Origin: Clostridium drakei
GTDB taxonomy: Bacteria > Bacillota > Clostridia > Clostridiales > Clostridiaceae
Assembly (NCBI RefSeq): GCF_000633595.2
Contig: NZ_JIBU02000012.1
Span: 251,574-315,573 of the forward strand
Direction of reading: 5' to 3'
Length of the DNA stretch: 64,000 nt
Position 1 is the stretch's first letter. Each line of letters begins with the position of its first letter. The notes beneath the pieces were generated by a model. That model saw only the letters and a list, made by a program, of their open reading frames with translations. It was not told the origin of the DNA and did not search any database. Both the position numbers and the translations under genes were made by a program. Below are positions 42,069 through 50,467 of the stretch, piece after piece.

Positions 42069-42963
42069 TGTTAATGTACCTCCTTTCAAGCATATCTGCA
42101 AAGGCTTCTAAACGTGTATAAAAGCCTGCTTCACCAGTTTGCTCATCTATTTTTAATATTAAAAATGGAAAATGTGATAATTGATTTTTTATTAATTCAA
42201 TTGTTACAGAATCTATTCCACAAGCAAAAGATGAAATGTATATTATTCCATTTACTTTTTTATTTATTGTTACATACTTTGAAAATCCATAAGAATTTCT
42301 TGTGAAAGTCCAAAAAGGCTTTTTAAACAAACTTGTAATTTGGCTATTTATTTTATCTTTTTGTATAAAATCTTCTGTTATTACACCTATGCCAAGATTA
42401 TTCAATTTTTTTACTAAATTCATGTTTGCAAATTTATCGTAAATATTATAAGGATGCCCTACTAAAGCTACATTTAATTTGAATCCGTTATCTTTTATAC
42501 CATTTTTGTATTTTATCTGAGCTTCAATAGCTCTTTTATAAGCTTTTTGTATTTTAAAATAATTTTTAGTTATGTATGTGCCCATTTTAAAAATACAAAT
42601 TTTAAAATGATTATGTGAAAAAGCGTAAATAGGGTAAGTTATGCATTTGGGCATATTAGGTACATCATTTAATATCATTTCTGGGAGTCCACAAAATTTA
42701 GGACAAATATATTCTTTTTTATTAAGACACATTATACGTGGTATGAGCATAATATCACATTTGTTTTTTAAATAAGCTACATGTCCGTGAAAAATTTTAA
42801 TGGGTAAGCAAGCTTCATCTACGGAATATTTTACTCCCATATTTAAAATATCTTTATTAGTTTCAGGAGAAGTTACAATATCTGCACCTAACTCTGAGAA
42901 AAAAGTATTTATAAATGGGTGATACTTACAATATAATAAGCCTTTTGGTATACCAATTTTCAA
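42040..42963 (-). CDS. DUF2229/COG3580-type acyl-CoA dehydratase activase-related protein
   Basis: A 307-residue protein beginning LKIGIPKGLLYCKYHPFINTFF, with DEACLPIKIFHGHVAYL near residues 54-70, an RIMCLNKKEYICPKFCGLPE cysteine region near 82-101, and IDEQTGEAGFYTRLEAFADML at the end. It is a distant relative of its downstream neighbour. The TTG at 42963 was chosen, with AAGGAGTG upstream. It is the first gene of a three-gene operon ending in the activase. The operon resembles an ATP-driven reductase in which activase passes electrons to a two-subunit Fe-S enzyme, but the substrate cannot be told. Confidence 0.85.
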   Translation of the reverse strand: MKIGIPKGLLYCKYHPFINTFFSELGADIVTSPETNKDILNMGVKYSVDEACLPIKIFHGHVAYLKNKCDIMLIPRIMCLNKKEYICPKFCGLPEMILNDVPNMPKCITYPIYAFSHNHFKICIFKMGTYITKNYFKIQKAYKRAIEAQIKYKNGIKDNGFKLNVALVGHPYNIYDKFANMNLVKKLNNLGIGVITEDFIQKDKINSQITSLFKKPFWTFTRNSYGFSKYVTINKKVNGIIYISSFACGIDSVTIELIKNQLSHFPFLILKIDEQTGEAGFYTRLEAFADMLERRYINNEGYISSPR

Positions 42964-43127
42964 ATTAAACACTCCTTGCTTTATGCTGATAGTCAAATTA
43001 GTGAATATACATTTTTAATACAAATAGATCCATGTAAAGTGTAAAACTAAAATACATACTATATTATATTTTTTTCTAATTCATGAAATATTATTCAATA
43101 TTTATGGGAAAAATGTGATAAAATAGA

Positions 43128-43164
43128 AAGTAAATTAAGAACAATTTACTTTATTAAGTAAATT
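43128..43164 (+). promoter_or_regulatory. three alternating copies of a 9-base arm in the dhaK leader
   Basis: AAGTAAATT (43128-43136), AATTTACTT (43143-43151), AAGTAAATT (43156-43164). The middle copy can pair with either neighbour, so two exclusive hairpins are possible just before the GGGGG ribosome site (43174-43178). Also readable as overlapping operators. Confidence 0.45.
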
Positions 43165-43187
43165 AATAAAAAAGGGGGAAAATGTAC

Positions 43188-44189
43188 ATGAAAAAAATAA
43201 TTAATAATCCCAATAATGTTGTAGAAGATATGCTACATGGAATGGTGGCAGCTCATCCTGAATATATAAAAAAATTAGATAATGCTAATGTAATAGTTAG
43301 AAAAAATTCACCTATAAAAGGAAAAGTCGCTGTAGTAAGTGGTGGCGGAAGTGGACATGAACCATCACATGCTGGATATGTAGGTACTGGTATGTTAGAT
43401 GCAGCTGTAGCAGGAGCAGTATTTACTTCACCTACACCAGATCAAGTGTACGAGGCGGTTAAAGCAGTAGATGGTGGAGCCGGAGTTTTACTTGTAATAA
43501 AAAACTATAGTGGTGACGTAATGAATTTTGATATGGCAAAAGACTTGGCTGATATGGATGGTATAAAAGTAGAATCTGTAGTTGTAAATGATGATGTAGC
43601 AGTGGAAAACAGCACTTATACAGCAGGAAGAAGAGGTATTGCTGGAACTGTATTTATTCATAAAATTGCAGGAGCTAAAGCAGAGCAAGGTGCCTCTTTA
43701 GAAGAAGTAAAAAGAATAGCAGAAAAAGTAATAAACAATGTACGAAGCATGGGAATGGCGTTAAGTTCTTGTATTGTACCTGCAGCAGGGAAACCAAATT
43801 TTACTTTGGGAGAAGATGAAATTGAAATAGGTATGGGGATTCATGGTGAACCAGGTACTCATAGAGAAAATATAAAAACTGCAGATGAAATAACTGAACA
43901 TTTAGTTAACAAAATATTAGATGATATTAGTATTGAAAAAGGCGAAGAAGTAGCTGTTATGGTAAATGGTTTATGTTCTACACCTTTAATGGAATTATAT
44001 ATAGTAAATAAAAAGGTTAATGAAATGCTTCAGAGTAAGGGAATAAAGACTCATAAAACTTTTGTAGGAGAATTTATGACATCTCTTGAAATGGCAGGTT
44101 ACTCAGTAACCATATTAAAATTAGATGATGAATTAAAAGCTTTATTGGATGAGCCAGCAAATACACCAGCTTTTAAGAATATAAAATAG
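43188..44189 (+). CDS. dhaK: PTS-dependent dihydroxyacetone kinase, DhaK subunit
   Basis: A 333-residue substrate-binding subunit. SGGGSGHEPSHAGYVGTGMLDAAV is near residues 48-71, and the His that binds dihydroxyacetone covalently is in GIHGEPGTHRE near residue 217. In the PTS type, DhaM phosphorylates ADP bound to DhaL, which passes phosphate to dihydroxyacetone on DhaK. ATG 43188 gives nine bases to the GGGGG site; an ATG two codons earlier is too close. dhaL and dhaM follow. Confidence 0.95.
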   Translation: MKKIINNPNNVVEDMLHGMVAAHPEYIKKLDNANVIVRKNSPIKGKVAVVSGGGSGHEPSHAGYVGTGMLDAAVAGAVFTSPTPDQVYEAVKAVDGGAGVLLVIKNYSGDVMNFDMAKDLADMDGIKVESVVVNDDVAVENSTYTAGRRGIAGTVFIHKIAGAKAEQGASLEEVKRIAEKVINNVRSMGMALSSCIVPAAGKPNFTLGEDEIEIGMGIHGEPGTHRENIKTADEITEHLVNKILDDISIEKGEEVAVMVNGLCSTPLMELYIVNKKVNEMLQSKGIKTHKTFVGEFMTSLEMAGYSVTILKLDDELKALLDEPANTPAFKNIK

Positions 44190-44248
44190 TATATTGAAGA
44201 AACTAAAATTAATAGCATATACAGGAAACAATAAGGAGATTAAAAACA

Positions 44249-44893
44249 ATGAGTATTAATACAGCAGAAGTAATAAAAATATTAAATAAGATAACTGATG
44301 TTATGTCTCAAAATAAAGCTTTCCTTTCAGAATTGGATGCAGCAATAGGGGACGGAGATCATGGAATAAATATGGAAAAAGGCTTTTTGGCAGTTAGTGA
44401 CAAAATTAAAGATGATACTGAGGCTGTTATAGGAGATGTGTTAAAGAAAGCAGGGATGGCATTGGTTTCTAATGTAGGAGGAGCTTCAGGCCCACTTTAT
44501 GGTACAGCCTTTATTAAAGCTGCTGCAGAACTTAAGGATTCAAAGACTATGGATTTAAAGGATTTCTTAAATGTAATGAATGCTGCATTAGGTGGAATAA
44601 AAATGAGAGGAAAAGCTGAATTAGAGGATAAAACTATGGTAGATGCCATTGTTCCTGCCATTGAATCCTTAAATAAGTCAGTATCTTCAAATGAGGATAC
44701 TGTTATAGCATTAGAAAAAGCTAAGGATTCAGCTTTAAAGGGAGTTCTCCATACTAAAGACATTATAGCTAGAAAAGGACGTGCCAGCTATTTAGGTGAA
44801 AGGAGTATAGGACATCAAGATCCAGGTGCCACATCAAGCTATTTAATGCTAAATACTATATATGAATGTATAAAAGAAATTTCTGAAAAATGA
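44249..44893 (+). CDS. dhaL: dihydroxyacetone kinase, ADP-binding DhaL subunit
   Basis: A 214-residue protein with the Mg-ADP motif AAIGDGDHGINMEKGF near residues 31-46, NVGGASGPLYGTAF near 75-88, KTMVDAIVPAIE near 128-139, and a final RSIGHQDPGATSS. This is the DhaL fold, which keeps ADP tightly bound as a phosphate carrier. ATG 44249 follows AAGGAGATTAAAAACA. It lies 59 bases after dhaK. Confidence 0.95.
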   Translation: MSINTAEVIKILNKITDVMSQNKAFLSELDAAIGDGDHGINMEKGFLAVSDKIKDDTEAVIGDVLKKAGMALVSNVGGASGPLYGTAFIKAAAELKDSKTMDLKDFLNVMNAALGGIKMRGKAELEDKTMVDAIVPAIESLNKSVSSNEDTVIALEKAKDSALKGVLHTKDIIARKGRASYLGERSIGHQDPGATSSYLMLNTIYECIKEISEK

Positions 44894-45049
44894 TCCTTGA
44901 TAGAATATAGTGGTATTACTTTTGATAGTGAAGTTATATAGATTTTAAGTAGTAAGAGAAACTCTTTTGAGGTTATGTATTGTTAAGAATAATTTTACCC
45001 ATAATTATTTAATATAGGATAAGGATATATAAGTAAGGGAGATTAAAAA

Positions 45050-45439
45050 ATGGTTGGTATTGTAATAGTATCTCATAGTGAAAAAATTGCTGAAGGAGTA
45101 AAATCGCTTGCGTTGCAAATGGCTGAAGAAGTACCTATGGCTGCGGCAGGCGGAACTTCAGATGGAAGAATAGGCACTGATATGGAAAAGATAAGTAATG
45201 CTATAAATGAAGTTTATTCTGAAGATGGGGTGTTAATTCTATTTGATCTTGGAAGTGCCTTTATGAATGCAGAAATGGCTGTGGATTTTCTTCCAGATGA
45301 CATAAAGGAAAAAGTTGAAATTGTGGATGCTGCTTTAGTTGAAGGTGCTGTAACTGCAGCTGTAGAAAGTAGTATAAACAAAAGCAGAGAAGACATAAAA
45401 AAGTCATTAAAAAGTATATCTATTAATAAAATGCCATAA
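45050..45439 (+). CDS. dhaM: dihydroxyacetone kinase phosphotransferase subunit DhaM
   Basis: A 129-residue EIIA-Man-like domain. The phospho-His is in IVIVSHSEKIAEGVKSLA (His9), followed by GGTSDGRIGTD and ILFDLGSAFMNAEMA. No fused HPr or EI domain is present, so phosphate must come from the general HPr. ATG 45050 follows AAGGGAG. It completes the kinase set, and no DhaS/DhaQ regulators are nearby. Confidence 0.93.
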   Translation: MVGIVIVSHSEKIAEGVKSLALQMAEEVPMAAAGGTSDGRIGTDMEKISNAINEVYSEDGVLILFDLGSAFMNAEMAVDFLPDDIKEKVEIVDAALVEGAVTAAVESSINKSREDIKKSLKSISINKMP

Positions 45440-45583
45440 AATGTTTTTTATTGATCATAAATATTTGTAAAAATAAATAACGGATAATATCAAGTCTTAA
45501 AGTATAATTTTTTATGAAAGAAAAATTAGAAAAAGATAGGTATTATCCTTTTTAAAGTTAACAAGCAAGGAGGAAAAATCATT

Positions 45584-46054
45584 ATGAATTATACAATTAA
45601 AGATGTTTTAGATAAATTAATTGAAATAGAAATAAATATGTCATCAATATATGATCACATTTCAAATTTACAATTTGATAAAGAGTATATAAATTTTAAA
45701 ATTTTAGCAAAAGTAATGTGTAATGAGGAAAAAAGGCATGCTGATTATTTTAAACAAATTAGAAATGATATATTAGTGGATGAAAATATAGAAATAGATT
45801 TTTTAACTTATGATAAAATATCTGCACTTATATATGAGTTCGTAAATAAAATGCATGAATTTAATAAATATAGTGTTAAAGAGTTTTTAAAGGATATATT
45901 TAATTTTGAAAAAGAAAATGTTGCACTGCTCATATATATAAAGGGGAAAATTGCAAAGACTAGTTTATCTATAAACAGTACTAATTACAAAATATTATCT
46001 AAGTTAATAGATGAAGAGAATAGACATGTAAAAAATATAGGTGAATATTTGTAA
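45584..46054 (+). CDS. ferritin-like/rubrerythrin-like diiron protein
   Basis: A 156-residue helical protein with two E-x-x-H pairs in a four-helix pattern: MCNEEKRHADYF (about residues 45-56) and LIDEENRHVKNI (about 142-153), plus carboxylates in IEIEINMSSIYDHIS and FNFEKENVALLIY. This fits the ferritin-like superfamily (rubrerythrin erythrin domain without rubredoxin). It may reduce peroxide or bind iron. The ATG follows AAGGAGG. The region after it is non-coding. Confidence 0.85.
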   Translation: MNYTIKDVLDKLIEIEINMSSIYDHISNLQFDKEYINFKILAKVMCNEEKRHADYFKQIRNDILVDENIEIDFLTYDKISALIYEFVNKMHEFNKYSVKEFLKDIFNFEKENVALLIYIKGKIAKTSLSINSTNYKILSKLIDEENRHVKNIGEYL

Positions 46055-46595
46055 ATTAGAGTTATTTATATAGAAATAAATACACATAAACGTGAGATTG
46101 CTATATAAAATATTTAATTATAGTATAAATAATAAATATTATGTAAGTTAAAACTAAAGTAAACTAACAAACTATCCCTATTGCTTTATTTCATATTATA
46201 CTTTTCTCACCAATATATAGATTAAAAGTGCCTTTTAAAATATCAACTAATGATGAACTATTCGCCACGATTACTCTTTCTATGATATTTATAATTTCAG
46301 AAATTAAAATTATAAAAAATCATAATTGTATAAAAAGAAATTTAATCATTTAAGTCATACTACCCAAAATATTTAAGCTAAATATAATAGTATAATGAAT
46401 TTCTAGTATTGAAATAGATGTAAATTGGATATATAATATTGAAGGGAACAATTGTTTGGAAAAGTGGTATCCTAATAATCCTTATTAGGATTATTTTTTA
46501 ATATTGTATAAATAATAATTATTATGTAAACAAAAACAAAAGTTAACAAAATAATATTAATTTATTATATCATTAGATGTGAGGTAATTTAGCAT
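46055..46595. other. 541-base intergenic region with decayed sequence and direct repeats
   Basis: An imperfect direct repeat (TATAAATAATAA-TATTATGTAA type) occurs near 46118-46170 and 46505-46555. On the minus strand between about 46310 and 46190 a short frame (ISEIINIIERVIVANSSSLV) looks like a gene remnant, but it has no start signal. A terminator-like hairpin lies at 46471-46497. No gene is supported. Confidence 0.5.
46471..46497 (+). terminator. terminator-like hairpin
   Basis: CCTAATAA (46471-46478) with TTATTAGG (46482-46489), then ATTATTTTTT. Confidence 0.7.
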
Positions 46596-47795
46596 ATGGA
46601 TTCTAAAATAATTTTTCATATAGATGTAAATTCTGCTTTTCTTTCATGGAGTGCAGTATATAAATTGAGTCAAGGAGAAAAAATAGATTTAAGAGAAATA
46701 CCTTCTATAATAGGAGGGGATGAGAGTAAAAGACATGGTGTTGTATTAGCAAAATCTATTTCTGCTAAAAAATATGGAATAAAAACAGGAGAACCTATTG
46801 CAAAAGCTAAAAAGAAGTGTGCAAATATTTTAGTAATACCTCCTTTATTTTCTGTTTATTCTAGATACAGCAAAGCTATGTTTAGTCTTTTAAATGAGTA
46901 TACACCTGTTGTTGAAAAATTTTCTATAGATGAATGTTTTTTGGATTTAGCAGGTGAAAAAGATTATATGCAACTTGCGCATATTATTAAAAATAGAATA
47001 AAAGGAGAATTAGGATTTACAGTGAATATAGGTATATCTTGTAATAAGCTTTTAGCAAAAATGGCATCAGATTTTGAAAAACCTGATAAAATTCATACAC
47101 TTTTTCCTCATGAGATAAAAAATAAAATGTGGCCACTTCCTGTAGAAAATTTATTTATGGTAGGAAGAGCAACATTGCCTAAACTTAACGAGATGAATAT
47201 TTTTACTATAGGTGATTTAGCTAATTATGATTTAAAGTTTTTAAAATATAAATTTAAAAGTTATGGAGAACTTTTATGGAACTATGCAAACGGTATAGAT
47301 AAATCAAAATTAGGATCTAGAAGCAAAGAAGCTGCAAAAAGTATAAGTAATTCTACCACATTAACTTATGATATAACGAATAGGGAAGCTGCACATAAAA
47401 TAATACTTTCTTTATGTGAAAATACGGCTATGAAGCTGAGAAATAATAAATTTTTGTGTAATGTTATAGCTGTTTCTATAAAAAACAGTAGTTTTGAAGT
47501 ATATTCAAAGCGAAAAAAGATGAATATAGCTACAGACTGTACAAAGGAAATAATAAAATGCAGTTATGAACTTTTTGATAAGTTATGGAAGGGGGAACCT
47601 ATAAGACTAATTGGAGTGACTTTAGGAGATTTATGCAAAGAAGGCATAAAACAAATAAGTTTGTTTGACAATAAAAAGTATGAAAAAAAATTAGAAAAAA
47701 ACAGGTCTTTAGATAAGGCTATAGATAATATAAAAAATAAATATGGAGATGCTTCTATAGCTAGATCATCATTTCTAAAAAAGACTAAAATTTGA
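46596..47795 (+). CDS. dinB: DNA polymerase IV (Y family)
   Basis: A 399-residue translesion polymerase. Catalytic Asp8 is in HIDVNSAFLSW, the DE pair in SIDECFLDLAG near residues 109-119, and the helix-hairpin-helix region GRATLPKLNEMNIFTIGDL near 190-208. The C-terminal little-finger domain is complete, but a strong beta-clamp motif is only suggested by KQISLF near residue 352. The ATG follows GTGAGGTAATTTAGC. No LexA-type box was found in the 100 bases upstream, so SOS control is not evident. Confidence 0.94.
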   Translation: MDSKIIFHIDVNSAFLSWSAVYKLSQGEKIDLREIPSIIGGDESKRHGVVLAKSISAKKYGIKTGEPIAKAKKKCANILVIPPLFSVYSRYSKAMFSLLNEYTPVVEKFSIDECFLDLAGEKDYMQLAHIIKNRIKGELGFTVNIGISCNKLLAKMASDFEKPDKIHTLFPHEIKNKMWPLPVENLFMVGRATLPKLNEMNIFTIGDLANYDLKFLKYKFKSYGELLWNYANGIDKSKLGSRSKEAAKSISNSTTLTYDITNREAAHKIILSLCENTAMKLRNNKFLCNVIAVSIKNSSFEVYSKRKKMNIATDCTKEIIKCSYELFDKLWKGEPIRLIGVTLGDLCKEGIKQISLFDNKKYEKKLEKNRSLDKAIDNIKNKYGDASIARSSFLKKTKI

Positions 47796-47923
47796 GATTT
47801 TATCATTAATGTGATAAAATACATGATATCAAAATAATATTTTTGAAATAAAATGAGCTAATGAATGCTTATGGTATTTTGCAAGCGACTATATTGCAAA
47901 ATAATATAAAGGAGTGAAGTTTA

Positions 47924-48268
47924 ATGCCATATATAAATTCAACTTTGACTGTAAAATTATCTGAAGAAAAGAAAGAAGTTATAAAATCAAAAATGGGTGA
48001 AATAATTAGTGAAATACCAGGAAAAAGTGAAGAATGGTTAATGGTAGGATTTAATGATAACTATTCTCTTTTTTTTAAAGGAAACAAAATGGATAAAGCA
48101 GCTTTCGTAGAAGTTAAAATCTTTGGAACTGCTGAGAGAAAATATAAGGAAGCTATTACATCTAAAATATGTGAATTGTTTGAAAATGAACTTTCAATTT
48201 CTAAGGATAGTGTTTATATAACCTTTTCCGAAGTAAAAGATTGGGGATGGAATGGAAATATGTTTTAG
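47924..48268 (+). CDS. MIF/phenylpyruvate tautomerase-like protein
   Basis: A 114-residue tautomerase-superfamily protein with the catalytic Pro2 (MPYINSTLTVKLSEEKK), the central SEEWLMVGFNDNYSLFF segment and the C-terminal VYITFSEVKDWGWNGNMF. The C-terminal W-x-W-N-G segment is typical of the MIF group rather than 4-oxalocrotonate tautomerase. The ATG follows AAAGGAGTGAAG. Its substrate in bacteria is unclear. A terminator follows. Confidence 0.87.
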   Translation: MPYINSTLTVKLSEEKKEVIKSKMGEIISEIPGKSEEWLMVGFNDNYSLFFKGNKMDKAAFVEVKIFGTAERKYKEAITSKICELFENELSISKDSVYITFSEVKDWGWNGNMF

Positions 48269-48303
48269 AATAAGTGGAATCAAAAAAATCTATACTAAAT
48301 TGA

Positions 48304-48342
48304 AAAGATAATTTCTGTATTAGACAGTAATTGTCTTTTTTT
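48304..48342 (+). terminator. intrinsic terminator
   Basis: AAAGATAATTTCTGT (48304-48318) pairs with ACAGTAATTGTCTTT (48324-48338) with mismatches, then T residues. Confidence 0.7.
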
Positions 48343-48498
48343 AATTTCACTGATATTTATCAGTTTTGTTATTGACTAAATTTTATAATATATGGTAATA
48401 TTTGAAATGCAAGTAAGTGTGGATCGTTATAAATATTTTAAAATTATTGAATTTGTAGCATACTAAAAACAATAATTGAGAGGTGAAGTTTAATTATT

Positions 48499-50106
48499 AT
48501 GAACAGGTTTAATATGAATGAACAAGAAAAAATGGTACTAGAATCTCATAAAAGATGTGAAGCTTTAGGAATTAAAAGAACTAGGACATTTAGTAGAAAA
48601 ATAATTACGGCTCAAGAATTGCAAATAAAACTACAAGAAAATAATGATCTAATTATAACAGCAATTCCATTCATCAATGAAATGTATAACTTTGCAAAAG
48701 ATACTGGCTCTTTCTATATTCTAACAGATAAAGATGGGTGCATATTAAATACATCAGGTGATGAAAATATGCTTAAGGAAGCATTTAAATCAAAAATTAT
48801 TCCAGGTAGTTATATGAATGAAGAAAATATAGGAACTAATGCTATAAGTTTAGCAATTACTACTAACATGCCTGTTCAAATATTCGGAGAACAAAATTTT
48901 ATAAAATCTCATCATAAGTGGGCATGCTCTGCAGCACCAATAAAAAATAATAAAGGAGAAATAATAGGAGTATTAGATTTAACAGAGTATAATGAATATG
49001 TTTATCCTCATACACTTGGAATTGTGGCCGCATTAGCTAGAGTTATTGAAAAAATAATTCAATTTAAAAATTATAATAATATAGAAAAGAAACAAAAATT
49101 TGTTAAAGGACTGTGTAACCATGAAGCAATATATACTTTTGATAAAATTATAGGGCGAAACGAAAAAATTATAAATATTATTGAATATGCTAAAAGAATA
49201 TCTGATAGTAAATCTAGTATACTTATTACAGGTGAAAGTGGTACGGGAAAAGAAATTTTTGCTCAGTCAATACACAATTATAGTAAAAGAAAAAATATGC
49301 CTTTTATTGCAGTAAACTGTGGATCTATTCCGCATAATTTGATCGAATCGGAATTATTTGGATATGATACTGGAGCATTTACTGGAGCTAAAAAAAAGGG
49401 GAATGCAGGAAAGTTTGAAATGGCAGAAGAAGGTACTATATTTCTTGATGAAATTGGTGAAATGCCATTGGATATGCAAGTAAGTCTTTTGAGAGTTATA
49501 GAAGAAGGGGTAATCAATAGAATTGGAGGATCTAAACAAATTCCTTTAAATGTTAGAATTATTTCGGCTACTAATAAGGATCTCAGTTTAGAAATAAGAA
49601 AAGGAAGATTTAGGAAGGATTTATTTTATAGACTTAATGTAGTACCTATTCACCTTCCTGCACTAAGAGATCGAAAGGATGATATACCTCTTTTAATAGA
49701 TTACTATATGAATAAAATAAGTAGTAAACTTAATAAAAAGAAAGTAAAAATTAACGAAATTTGTATGGAAAACTTACTAAGGTGGAATTGGCCTGGTAAT
49801 ATAAGAGAATTAGAAAACATGGTTGAATTTATTGTAAATACAGAAATGATACCTGAAGAAATTCTTTCTTCAAAATCATATTCAACAGATATAGAAGAAA
49901 TAAATATTCAACATGATATGTGGTATACTGATATGGAACTTGAACTTGTAGAAAAGGCACATATAATTAGGATACTCAATAAATTTAATGGAAATATAAC
50001 GGTAGCAGCTAAAGCTATGAAAATCGGAAGAAATACTTTATACAGAAAAATTCAAAGATATAATATAAGGTATTCTGAAATGTCTAAAATCACAAAAGTA
50101 AGATAA
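48499..50106 (+). CDS. sigma-54-dependent activator of AcoR/DhaR type
   Basis: A 535-residue enhancer-binding protein. The N-terminal 200 residues form an AcoR-like GAF sensor domain (FYILTDKDGCILNTSGD; NEENIGTNAISLAI; WACSAAPIKNNKGEIIGVLDLTEYN). The AAA+ core has Walker A GESGTGKE (about residues 246-253), the sigma-54 contact motif GAFTGA (about 292-297), and Walker B GTIFLDEIGEM (about 312-322). A Fis-type HTH ends the protein (NITVAAKAMKIGRNTLYRKIQRYNI). It probably controls the alcohol dehydrogenase gene downstream, which has a -24/-12 promoter. Confidence 0.94.
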   Translation: MNRFNMNEQEKMVLESHKRCEALGIKRTRTFSRKIITAQELQIKLQENNDLIITAIPFINEMYNFAKDTGSFYILTDKDGCILNTSGDENMLKEAFKSKIIPGSYMNEENIGTNAISLAITTNMPVQIFGEQNFIKSHHKWACSAAPIKNNKGEIIGVLDLTEYNEYVYPHTLGIVAALARVIEKIIQFKNYNNIEKKQKFVKGLCNHEAIYTFDKIIGRNEKIINIIEYAKRISDSKSSILITGESGTGKEIFAQSIHNYSKRKNMPFIAVNCGSIPHNLIESELFGYDTGAFTGAKKKGNAGKFEMAEEGTIFLDEIGEMPLDMQVSLLRVIEEGVINRIGGSKQIPLNVRIISATNKDLSLEIRKGRFRKDLFYRLNVVPIHLPALRDRKDDIPLLIDYYMNKISSKLNKKKVKINEICMENLLRWNWPGNIRELENMVEFIVNTEMIPEEILSSKSYSTDIEEINIQHDMWYTDMELELVEKAHIIRILNKFNGNITVAAKAMKIGRNTLYRKIQRYNIRYSEMSKITKVR

Positions 50107-50130
50107 TTACATAAAGTAAAAGTCTATTAT

Positions 50131-50174
50131 AGGTATTATGGTAGAATAAAAAAATTCTGCCATGATACCTTTTG
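50131..50174. terminator. terminator after the activator gene
   Basis: AGGTATTATGGTAGAAT (50131-50147) pairs with ATTCTGCCATGATACCT (50154-50170), allowing G-U, then TTTTG. Confidence 0.8.
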
Positions 50175-50196
50175 TTTATATATTTTTAAAAATTGC

Positions 50197-50230
50197 TTTA
50201 TTATCTAACAGTGTTTTATTATCTAACAGT
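50197..50230. repeat. 18-bp tandem repeat, possible upstream activator sites
   Basis: TTTATTATCTAACAGT occurs at 50197-50212 and again at 50215-50230. It lies about 150 bases upstream of the sigma-54 promoter of the alcohol dehydrogenase gene, a typical distance for enhancer sites. Function inferred. Confidence 0.5.
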
Positions 50231-50382
50231 AAATCTGCGCCATAATGGTACTAATTTTACATTCTAAAAAGTTAAATAAAAAATATATAAATACATATAA
50301 AAAATTCTATAGTATTATTTTACTTGGTATTTTATGAAAATTTTACTTTAATTGTATCTAAAATAACAATTAACTATATCTT

Positions 50383-50398
50383 TGGAATGTATTTTGCT
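50383..50398 (+). promoter_or_regulatory. sigma-54 (-24/-12) promoter of the alcohol dehydrogenase gene
   Basis: TGGAATGTATTTTGCT matches the TGGCAC-G-N4-TTGC consensus, with GG (50384-50385) and GC (50396-50397) in exact spacing. It lies 70 bases before the start codon and next to a sigma-54 activator gene. Confidence 0.75.
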
Positions 50399-50467
50399 TA
50401 TATATATGAACAAGGTAAAATTATTATAAAGTAGGTATTTAAATAAATTTTTTAGGGGGAATGAAGA

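Noticed and set aside
46505-46540. ATTATTATGTAAAC as a chromosomal dif site
   Set aside because: Only the XerD-like half fits; the XerC half (ACTTCCTA type) is absent, and the similarity can arise in AT-rich DNA.
50197-50230. Tandem repeats as the start of a CRISPR array
   Set aside because: Only two copies directly adjacent with a two-base gap and no spacers or cas genes.
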